Shown: positions 1-6,900 of the stretch, piece by piece
Numbering within the stretch: position 1 is the first letter of the stretch
Layout of the letters: each line of letters opens with the position of its first letter
Source: GWB1-37-8 sp964646925
Lineage (GTDB): Bacteria > Patescibacteriota > Microgenomatia > Levybacterales > UBA12049
Length of the DNA stretch: 21,632 bases
NCBI GenBank assembly: GCA_964646925.1
Contig: CAZYIC010000016.1
Location: 1-21,632 of the forward strand
Direction of reading: 5' to 3'
Position numbers and translations under genes: made by a program
The notes under the pieces: model-generated
The model's database searches: none
Seen by the model: the letters and a program-made list of their open reading frames with translations, nothing else
What the model was told of the DNA's origin: nothing

Positions 1-3
1 AAA

Positions 4-555
4 ATGCCCACTTCGCACCAACGCACAAGTGCTTCGAGGGCTAAAAAAGAAAAAATCGTTGCGGGGTTACTTGAAAAAGTTAACAGAGCAAAAGGTATGG
101 TTTTTACAGGCTATCAGGGACTAACCCACAAGCAATTGGAAAACCTCAAAAAGAAAGTTCAAGTTCTGGATGCGGATTTTGTCGCAACCAAAAATACATT
201 GATAAAACTGGCGCTTAGCGGAAGTCAAACTTTCAACTCTCAACTTTCAACTCTCAGCTTGAAAGATGCTACCGCGACTCTCTTTCTGTATGGAGATCCC
301 ATAATGCCCTTGAAAGAATTGGCAAAAATGATCAAGGAATTAAATCTTCCTTCAATCAAATTCGGAATTTTGGATGGAGCACAAATGACAAGCGAACAAT
401 TATTAAAACTTTCTACTCTTCCAACTCGAGAAGTATTACTCACCCAATTGGTTATCGGACTCAAATCCCCAATCTCAGGCTTACACCGCTCTCTCCTTTG
501 GAATATACAGGAGTTCGTTATGACTTTAAAAGCGGTTGAAAAAATAAAGACATAA
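4..555 (+). CDS. rplJ: 50S ribosomal protein L10 (uL10)
   Basis: This is uL10, the base of the ribosomal stalk; it binds 23S rRNA and carries the L7/L12 dimers. The 183-residue protein has the family N-terminal pattern (AKKEKIVAGLLEKVNRAKGMVFTGYQGLTHKQL, residues given only as a guide here in parts: K-rich start, V-F-T-G-Y-Q-G-L near 33-41) and an alpha-helical C-terminal tail of the kind that binds L7/L12. The ATG at 4 is the first possible start; the upstream ribosome-binding site is outside the window. rplL follows about 100 bp downstream, the usual pairing. Oddity: residues about 75-86 are encoded by a 7-bp tandem array (227-260) that looks like an in-frame insertion between the L1-like core and the rest. 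Identification is firm; only the exact start is open. Confidence 0.95.
   Translation: MPTSHQRTSASRAKKEKIVAGLLEKVNRAKGMVFTGYQGLTHKQLENLKKKVQVLDADFVATKNTLIKLALSGSQTFNSQLSTLSLKDATATLFLYGDPIMPLKELAKMIKELNLPSIKFGILDGAQMTSEQLLKLSTLPTREVLLTQLVIGLKSPISGLHRSLLWNIQEFVMTLKAVEKIKT
227..260 (+). repeat. 7-bp tandem array inside rplJ
   Basis: Consecutive units AAACTTT, CAACTCT, CAACTTT, CAACTCT and partial CAGCTT run with an exact 7-bp period from 227 to 260. They encode an S/T/Q/N/L stretch in L10. Because 7 is not a multiple of 3, successive copies are read in different frames, and the total length keeps the gene open. The array resembles the short heptameric repeats known from many bacterial genomes. 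Confidence 0.75.
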
Positions 556-558
556 TAT

Positions 559-628
559 TGTCATTCTGAACAAAGTGAAGAATCTACGCTTAGAATAAAG
601 TAGATCCTTCGTTTCACTCAGGATGACA
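559..628. repeat. Imperfect palindromic repeat (TGTCATTCTGA family), copy 1
   Basis: The left arm 559-587 (begins TGTCATTCTGAAC, ends GAAGAATCTAC) and right arm 600-628 (GTAGATCCTTCG to CAGGATGACA) are inverted copies matching at 22 of 29 positions around a 12-nt loop. In RNA this forms a long hairpin between rplJ and rplL. The arm core CTGA...GAAGRATC recurs at 13205-13290 and, as a single arm, at 5090-5112. It is a dispersed intergenic repeat of a kind common in environmental bacterial genomes. It might also act as a processing or attenuation hairpin between the two stalk genes, which are needed in different amounts. Confidence 0.75.
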
Positions 629-636
629 CTATAAGA

Positions 637-646
637 GAAGGGGGTG
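637..646 (+). promoter_or_regulatory. Strong Shine-Dalgarno of rplL
   Basis: GAAGGGGGTG lies 8-9 bases before the rplL ATG at 655. It is the strongest purine-rich ribosome-binding site in the window, in keeping with the several copies of L7/L12 needed per ribosome. It also fixes the rplL start, just downstream of the hairpin repeat. Confidence 0.75.
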
Positions 647-654
647 AAATCATA

Positions 655-1041
655 ATGGCAAAATTAACAAAAGAAGAATTATTAAAACAGGTTGAAGAAA
701 TGTCTGTATTGGAACTTTCTGATTTGGTAAAAGCTCTTGAAGAAAAATTCGGAGTATCAGCTCAAGCAATGGTCGCCACGTCAAACGTGGGTGCGCCAGC
801 AGCAAGCGCAGAACCCAAGGAAGAACAGACTGTGTTTAACGTTGTTATTGCTAATTCAGGCGCGCAGAAAATCCAGGTCATCAAAGCTTTGAGAGAGTTA
901 GTTCCGACATTGGGACTTAAAGAAGCAAAGGATTTGGTTGATGGAGCACCAAAAGAAGTAATGACACAGGTTAACAAAAAAACAGCAGAAGAAGCCAAGG
1001 CTAAATTAGTAACAGCCGGAGCAACCGTGGAGTTGAAATAG
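655..1041 (+). CDS. rplL: 50S ribosomal protein L7/L12 (bL12)
   Basis: This is the multicopy stalk protein that recruits translation factors such as EF-Tu and EF-G. The 128-residue length is typical. The N-terminal dimerisation domain (about 1-33: KLTKEELLKQVEEMSVLELSDL), an Ala/Pro/Glu hinge (about 45-57) and the C-terminal domain with its hallmark KIQVIKALRE...LGLKEAKDLVDGAP segment (about 73-103) are all present, ending in VELK. The start is set by a strong GAAGGGGGTG ribosome-binding site. It follows rplJ, as in the usual rplJL unit, but a hairpin repeat lies between them. The stop codon is the first part of a 7-bp repeat array that begins the next element. Confidence 0.97.
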   Translation: MAKLTKEELLKQVEEMSVLELSDLVKALEEKFGVSAQAMVATSNVGAPAASAEPKEEQTVFNVVIANSGAQKIQVIKALRELVPTLGLKEAKDLVDGAPKEVMTQVNKKTAEEAKAKLVTAGATVELK

Positions 1042-1070
1042 TATTAAGTATAGAGTATTGAGTATATAGG
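1040..1070 (+). repeat. 7-bp tandem array, left flank of four-helix-bundle gene
   Basis: AGTATTA (1040-1046), AGTATAG (1047-1053), AGTATTG (1054-1060), AGTATAT (1061-1067) and partial AGG follow an exact 7-bp period. The array starts on the last bases of the rplL stop codon. The same unit appears in inverted orientation on the other side of the four-helix-bundle gene at 1474-1508. Confidence 0.8.
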
Positions 1071-1097
1071 AATTTCCTTAGTACAAATACTCTGTAT

Positions 1098-1469
1098 TTA
1101 TTTAATTTTCTTAATAGACTTAATCAATCCATTAGGCAATTTACTTACTTCAACAGTCTGATTGGCAATATCATTAAATACTTCTTTTGCCAGATATCCA
1201 ACATCTCTTGCTATAAGAAGTTGATTTTGTAATTCAGTGAGAGACCCTTTTGCAGTGTAGTAAAATTGAATCTTCTCTTTTTTGCTTTGTCTTGAAAATC
1301 CTTCAGCAATATTGGAGCTAATTGAAGTTGCAGACCTTCTTATTTGATCAGTTAATGAATAAGTTTCTTTTTGTGGAAATGTTTCCGTTATTTTATATAT
1401 CTTAACTGCTAAGACATGAGCTTTTTGCCAAGCTATTAAATCGGTAAACGATTTAATTTTCCTATTCAT
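1098..1469 (-). CDS. Four-helix-bundle protein (S23 / 23S rRNA intervening-sequence family)
   Basis: The 123-residue all-helical protein matches the four-helix-bundle family first seen as ORFs in 23S rRNA intervening sequences and related to the Avd accessory protein of diversity-generating retroelements. Recognisable motifs are SFTDLIAWQKAHVLAVKIY at 7-25, the family signature QIRRSATSISSNIAEGFSR near 42-60, and the KGSLTELQNQLLIARDVGYL block near 74-93. Length is normal. It lies opposite to rplL and is tightly bracketed by inverted 7-bp arrays (1040-1070 and 1474-1508), suggesting that gene and arrays form one element. Molecular function is not established for the family; nucleic-acid binding is often proposed. 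Family call is confident, role is not. Confidence 0.9.
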   Translation of the reverse strand: MNRKIKSFTDLIAWQKAHVLAVKIYKITETFPQKETYSLTDQIRRSATSISSNIAEGFSRQSKKEKIQFYYTAKGSLTELQNQLLIARDVGYLAKEVFNDIANQTVEVSKLPNGLIKSIKKIK

Positions 1470-1473
1470 ATTT

Positions 1474-1508
1474 CTATACTATATACTTCATACTTAATAC
1501 TCAATACT
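1474..1508 (-). repeat. 7-bp tandem array, right flank of four-helix-bundle gene
   Basis: CTATACT, ATATACT, TCATACT, TAATACT and CAATACT follow one another exactly every 7 bp from 1474 to 1508. Read on the minus strand these are AGTATNN units, so the array is the inverted counterpart of 1040-1070. The gene starts only 5 bp away. Confidence 0.8.
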
Positions 1509-1607
1509 ATTTTGACTATTGACAAACATTGTTATACTTTGCTATTGTAAGATTAATATAATTATTATAACAATTATAATGATTATAAATGTTATACTCG
1601 CTAACCC

Positions 1608-1814
1608 ATGATCAATCAAACAATATCAATAGATAATCTTCCTGATCTTCTGACAGTCCGCGAGGTCGCGCAAATCTTAAGAGTTTCTCCCCTCACAATC
1701 AAAAGATGGGGTAAAAGAGGAAAATTGCCTGCAATAAGAATCAACTCAAGAGGAGACAGGCGTTACAAAAAAGAAGCAGTCCTCTGGCTACTAGGGATTC
1801 AGGCAAAAGCCTAG
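1608..1814 (+). CDS. Small MerR/excisionase-type helix-turn-helix protein
   Basis: The 68-residue protein is a single winged-helix domain of the MerR/Xis-like type (HTH_17). LLTVREVAQILRVSPLTIKRWG (about 14-35) is the helix-turn-helix, followed by the wing K-R-G-K-L-P-A-I-R and the end helix R-R-Y-K-K-E-A-V-L-W-L-L. The same fold, and a similar RRW...RRY pattern, forms the N-terminus of the giant fibre encoded at 3915-10049. There is no clear ribosome-binding site before the ATG at 1608. A TATACT (1593-1598) lies close upstream, so the transcript may be nearly leaderless. It converges on the secreted-protein gene, the stops lying 5 bp apart. The DNA target and regulatory role are unknown. Confidence 0.85.
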   Translation: MINQTISIDNLPDLLTVREVAQILRVSPLTIKRWGKRGKLPAIRINSRGDRRYKKEAVLWLLGIQAKA

Positions 1815-1819
1815 ACATA

Positions 1820-3205
1820 TCAGTCTATATTTATCCCCTGCAAGTCAACTCCTTGAATATTTACAGTGGGCGGCGAGTACTCAATGTGGAGCTTGGTGGC
1901 TCCAGCTGCAGAGCCGGAATAATCATAAGGACCTCTGTAAGCATCAGCAGAAGAACCGCCATCCCAATGCATAAATTGCATGGCTGCATTACTATAGCTA
2001 TAGGAATCTACAAGTTCCTGTACTAAGGCTACCAGGCTGGGCGTATTGTATTGTGTACCAGTACTCCAATTCGCTATGCTGTCCCATGCCGCAGTAGCGG
2101 TAGTTTTTACCAACGCCCAATATTCGGAAGCAGTAGTAGGGGCAACTGGTGTTCCCGTATCATTCGCCCAAATATCACTATAAACCGTATTACCTGTGCC
2201 CGGAAGACTACTGCCTCCGGTATATGTTAGATAGGCAACAGTTATAGTTGCTCCTGAAATTATAGTAATACCGGTGAACCTCGTCCAGTTGTTATATAGA
2301 TTGGAGCTCCCTTTTCCAAATAGTAAAAGACCAATCCAGCCACCATTGCCAAACGTGCCCCCCGAACCTTGACTAGTGCCATACACTATTCCATCATCTC
2401 CATTCGCTCCCACCTGCAAGTCCAGGGTAGGGTCTATTCTGATTTCACCTTTGACCGGTCTGGCTTGCCCTGTTTGTTTGTCTTTAACCCCTCCGGTTAG
2501 CTTCTCGGTAAGTATGCCGTCTTTCAGTGTAGTTTCTAAAGATATCTCGCCTTCATCATCAAAAGCCCGGGCAATGAGCGGGATATTGCCGGTAATCCTG
2601 AACTTGGATTCAAAAGGAATATTGTCTGAAGGCAAAGTATGTCTGAAACTGACTCGGGTATTTTCAGGCACAATCTCTTTTTTTAATCCGCCCGGCTTAA
2701 CATCCAATAACTCAATCGTGGAAACATTACCTGTTTTCTTGTCTCTGACAGTAATCTTGTCGCCTTCACGGGTTAGCTCGTAAGGCGCTTTGGTAATTTT
2801 ATTACCCTCCCAGGTCAGATCAATATCTTTCCATTGCTCGTTGGGATTATCGTAATCATCTTTGTAATGAATGGCTCCGATTGAGCTGTCCAGAGAATAT
2901 CTTGCCCTGCCGTCTTCCCTGTAACCCAAAAAACTGGTTTTTGAGCTTTCGGTTCTTTTCTCAATTAATTCCTGGGGAAAATTAGAGTTATCTGACTTTT
3001 GCAACGGGTCAATATTTGCGCTTACTGACGCATCCGATGAGTCTCCCTGCCCTGCAATACCTTGGCTTTCTCCCGCGACAGCTTTGACAGCAGCAGTTTC
3101 CCCTGTTGGTTTTTGGGAAAACCGCCAAGCAACAAAAAGTAACGCTGATACCACAGTAACGCCTAAAAAAACTCCAAAAAATATGATTTTTCTGTTAAAC
3201 TTCAT
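1820..3205 (-). CDS. Membrane-anchored secreted protein of unknown function
   Basis: The 461-residue protein has an N-terminal hydrophobic signal or anchor (about residues 7-28, after MKFNRK) and a long exported remainder. Residues about 85-260 form a beta-rich region (GYREDGRARYSLDSSIGAIHY onwards; I-R-I-D-P-T-L-D-L-Q-V-G near its end). Residues about 260-450 are Gly/Ser/Thr/aromatic rich and recall secreted carbohydrate-binding or DNRLRE-like beta-sandwich repeats, ending with L-H-I-E-Y-S-P-P. I see no catalytic motif. It lies downstream of the giant fibre on the same strand, with the second four-helix-bundle element between them, so it may have been the fibre's operon partner before the insertion. 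It is probably a cell-surface component; the specific function is not recognised. Confidence 0.7.
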   Translation of the reverse strand: MKFNRKIIFFGVFLGVTVVSALLFVAWRFSQKPTGETAAVKAVAGESQGIAGQGDSSDASVSANIDPLQKSDNSNFPQELIEKRTESSKTSFLGYREDGRARYSLDSSIGAIHYKDDYDNPNEQWKDIDLTWEGNKITKAPYELTREGDKITVRDKKTGNVSTIELLDVKPGGLKKEIVPENTRVSFRHTLPSDNIPFESKFRITGNIPLIARAFDDEGEISLETTLKDGILTEKLTGGVKDKQTGQARPVKGEIRIDPTLDLQVGANGDDGIVYGTSQGSGGTFGNGGWIGLLLFGKGSSNLYNNWTRFTGITIISGATITVAYLTYTGGSSLPGTGNTVYSDIWANDTGTPVAPTTASEYWALVKTTATAAWDSIANWSTGTQYNTPSLVALVQELVDSYSYSNAAMQFMHWDGGSSADAYRGPYDYSGSAAGATKLHIEYSPPTVNIQGVDLQGINID

Positions 3206-3267
3206 AGCTTAAAGCTTGCTTTTCTCCGTTTTAATAATTTTCTCTTGCAACCCAAAGACTGTGTTTT

Positions 3268-3939
3268 TTAAAGGATAATCTGCTTTGTTGACAAATTCAA
3301 TAAAAACTTCATAGGTAAATCTTTTGCCTGAATATCCCGCCCCGTATATTCCCGCAATCTTTCCCGTATTGTCCCGTATTTTGTTGGATTTATTCGGGAA
3401 TTTACAGGAGGATATGGGAAGTTACGGGAAGGAGTAGGAATGAAAAATTTTCCCACTTTTAAATATCCATCCGTATGCAATCTTTCTACATCTCCCCTCA
3501 CTTCGGTAAGAGAAGCTTGAGCAAAACCAAGATAGTCAAGATATTCTTTTGTAGACGGTCTCGCCCATCCCTCTTCAATTGTCGCGACCATACTTCGAGC
3601 TGCATCTTCCAATTGTGTTTTTCTTCGGAACTGATGAGAAGGAATAATTTCTAGGTAAAGCTCTATTAGGTCTCGTAAGAGAGACGTTGTCTGCCAATAT
3701 GCCGACGCTTTATAACCCTGAAGACTTTGCGCTTGACGAATCGTTCTTTCAATTATTGGAATTCTAAACGGGAGTTTAACCGCCTGTCGGCGAGTCAAGG
3801 GGGAATTTACGGGTTTTCTCATATTCTCCCGCATATTCCCATATTTTCCCATACTTAATTCCCTTAAAGTTTTTTCTGTTAGTTGTTCCGCAATTAAACT
3901 TTTCTTTTTCACAGTTAATTTTTGTTCCCCACTATCCAC
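3268..3939 (-). CDS. Four-helix-bundle protein (S23/Avd-like), start uncertain
   Basis: The core at residues about 60-165 is a four-helix bundle of the S23/Avd-like family: PIIERTIRQAQSL, LLRDLIELYLEIIPSHQF, the signature EDAARSMVATIEEGWARPS, and ASLTEVRGDVERLHTDGYL. The open frame is 223 residues, nearly twice a normal family member. The extra ends are largely encoded by 10-bp repeat arrays (about residues 26-42 and 167-201) and are low in family character. The first ATG (3939) overlaps the end of the giant fibre gene by 25 bp. ATGs at 3852, 3834 and 3822 are equally possible starts, nearer the core. The arrangement mirrors the gene at 1098-1469. Function is unknown. Confidence 0.75.
   Translation of the reverse strand: MDSGEQKLTVKKKSLIAEQLTEKTLRELSMGKYGNMRENMRKPVNSPLTRRQAVKLPFRIPIIERTIRQAQSLQGYKASAYWQTTSLLRDLIELYLEIIPSHQFRRKTQLEDAARSMVATIEEGWARPSTKEYLDYLGFAQASLTEVRGDVERLHTDGYLKVGKFFIPTPSRNFPYPPVNSRINPTKYGTIRERLREYTGRDIQAKDLPMKFLLNLSTKQIIL
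3336..3440. repeat. 10-bp tandem arrays, left flank of second four-helix-bundle core
   Basis: CCC triplets head units at 3341, 3351, 3363 and 3373 (CCCGTATATT-like). Then, after a short gap, GGGAA/AGGA units start at 3396, 3406, 3416, 3426 and 3436, exactly 10 bp apart. The two halves are in opposite orientation, so the flank can fold back on itself. It encodes the C-terminal tail of the four-helix-bundle frame. Confidence 0.75.
3801..3863. repeat. 10-bp tandem arrays, right flank of second four-helix-bundle core
   Basis: GGGAATTTACGGG at 3801-3813 is followed by CCC-headed units at 3828, 3838 and 3848 (10-bp period) and a final CCC at 3861. The unit is the same as in the left flank at 3336-3440, and the overall order (CCC array, GGG array, gene core, GGG array, CCC array) is a large inverted arrangement around the four-helix-bundle core. 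Confidence 0.7.
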
Positions 3940-6900
3940 CAGTCAAAGGTAATTGGTGCGGTGGTTGGTGATGGGATGGCGACCTTAAAGCGGCCGATTG
4001 ATTTTTCAATAACAGTAAGCTGTCTATCCGTAAGCGATGTTGCTGTCAAGAATATCTTGGAGCTTTCGGATGCGATTGGGGTTACGATTTCAATAAATGT
4101 CAAACCCGCAGAGATGCTTGCAGATCCAATACTCTCTCCTCCCAAAACAGTGTAGTTATTTGCTTTAATTTCGTCAGCGGTGATTGTTCCCGTGGCAGTA
4201 AGATTGCCCGAAGCATCAATTGTAATTTTTCCATCAAGAATATCTAATCCTCCAAGTCCGGATTTTTGCAGATATAAGTCTCCGGCCAATGTATTTATCT
4301 CTCCATCCAAGCCGTGAATTGCCAAAAGTCCGGCATTGATATTGCCCGTAACTCCCAAGTCCGAAACTGTGGTTCTGCCCAAAACCATGAGATTTCCGGA
4401 AATCGTCGCGTTATTTAATTCAACATCGCCCGCCTGCAACGCTTGCGCTAGCATTGCGGGCAGGCCAAGATCCAAAACTGCGCTGGCTGAAGCCCCCAAA
4501 GTCTGGCCGTTAATAATGTCCGATAAGAACGCGGAAATGGAAGCCTGTTGATCAACTTTTTGCGACAAAAGATTAAGCCTGGACTCAAGATCTGTAATTT
4601 TATCTTGTGATTGCCTAAACAACGGATCATTCTGCAAAACAGAATTCACCTGCTCCGCGAGGCTTGCGGACTGAGAAGCCTGCCAGCTTCGCAAGGCCTC
4701 TCCTTGTAAAGCTAAAGTTTGGTTTTGCAAGGTCAGCTGGTCGCCGATCGAAGCTACTGTATCCGCCATTCCCGCCAGCGTTCCATCGTAAGATACATAG
4801 ATTGAAGGATTGTACCAGGTGATATTTACAGAAACCAAAATTTCCCCTTCACCCTGATCATCGAAGGACTCTAGAGCTTTACCCAAAATCTGACCTACGC
4901 TTGTCGCTTTGACTGCAATACCCGAAACAGAAGAGGTTGTTAACGGATCCCCTATCTTGATTTCCCCATTGGCAGTTGAAACTCTTGTTCTGACCTGTCC
5001 GACCATACCAACAGCCACTGATTTATCTCCGAGATTTTCTCCTCCCAAAAATGCCGGACGTTCGGAAGCAACTCCGATAATAGTGCCTTGCCCTGAGCCT
5101 GCCGAAGGATCGCATGGAACAGCCAGACCATTATCCTTGAGACAAACAACCGAGCCGTAGGGAATTTGCTGACTTGCATCTTTCCTAAAGTATTCTGCAA
5201 AGTCCGCGATTCCGCTGGTTGCATAAGTTACTCCTGTTCCCCCATTTCCCTGAACAGATCCGACAATTCCGATTCCAAATGTTTCAAAACTCGCGAAATG
5301 ATTAGTTGCGGCAACTGCAGTCGTAGAAGTATTGCCCAATTTTATAACCAGACCGTCTGCGTCTGTTCCCGAATTGGTATTATAAATTTGCGCCGCAGCA
5401 GTCGCGCTTTGGGAATCCTGAACATCAAGTTTCAAGCCGGGCGTTGTTGTCCCCAGACCTACGCTGCCGGAAGAAATTATAAGGTTACTGGCGGGAGTAA
5501 TGGTCAGATTCCCTGAAGAATTAGAAATAGTTGAGGTTGCACCTGCAACAGATAATTTTGTAGTTGGAGTTGCTGTTCCTATTCCCACATTCCCATTGTT
5601 TGCCAGGAACAAAACTGTTGCCAATCCCGCATCTCCGCCTGGAGACCTTTGGAAATTAAGAGTGCTGTTGTTTAAGAGATTGAAGGTATTTGCTCCTGCG
5701 GTTGTGGGAACTGCCAGGGAAAGATTTCCTGAGATAGTTGCGGTAGGACTGCCTCCTGCAATATTGATAAAGCCAAACTTAGCAGACGCGGTTCCTGTTC
5801 CCCCGATTAGTAAATCCATAGTTGTATTCCCTGAATACAAAGCTCCTGATGCAGAGTTCCAGAATCCGTCAAAAGCGCAGTTGGCTGATGATAAACAAAT
5901 TGTTCCTGTCGCGTCAGGGAAAGTAATTGTCCGAGCCGCTGTTGCCGCTGAAGCCAGAGTTGTCAGGAAATTCGTTGTTCCCGCCCAGGAAATATTTCCA
6001 TTGTTGAGAACTGTAAACTTAGTCGCTCCTGATTTGGAAGCGGTGAAAATATCCCCGACACCTGAGTTATCAACCAAAAGTCCAGCAAAAGAAGTGACTG
6101 CGGAAAATGAGGCAATAGGTATTGTACCGCTTATTCCCCGAACATCCAGACTAGCCAAAGCCGAATTGGTCCCGATGCCAACACGGCCGTTAACACCTAA
6201 GACTAAAGAAGAAACAGCAGAACCGGTATTCTCGTATCCCCAATCTACTCCACCCGATGCTCCGATCAGCAAATCATAATCTCCGTCATTATCTAAATCC
6301 GCAAAAGCCGGCTGGGCAAAAGATCCAAGATCGGTAGTGCTATCCCAGGCGGTTTTAGCTATCCAGACTGGAGATGTTACTGAGCCGGTATTCTCATAAG
6401 CCTTGGTTGTTCCTAAACTCTCTCCCATCAGTAAATCATAATCTCCGTCATTGTCTAAATCTGCAAAAGCCGGCGAGGACTGAGCTCCGACATCAGGAGT
6501 ATTCCAAGCGGTTTTGGCTGTCCAATTTGGGGAAGAAGCTGAGCCGGTATTCTCATAAGCCTTGCTTACTCCAGCATTCTCTCCAATCAGTAAATCATAA
6601 TCCCCGTCATTATCTAAATCCGCAAAAGCCGGCGAGTACAAAGACCCGCCAATATCAGAAATATCCCAGGCGGTTTTGGCTGTCCAGGTTGGGGAAGAAG
6701 CTGAGCCGGTATTCTCATAGCCGTAGAGGGTGGTACTGCTACCAAGGCTGTATTCTCCAATTAACAAATCATAATCCCCGTCATTATCTAAATCCGCAAA
6801 AGCCGGCGACGCCTCATCTCCAACATCAGGAGCATTCCAGGCAGTATTGGCTGTCCAGGTTGGGGATGTTACTGAACCGGTGTTCTGATAAGCCTTGCTG

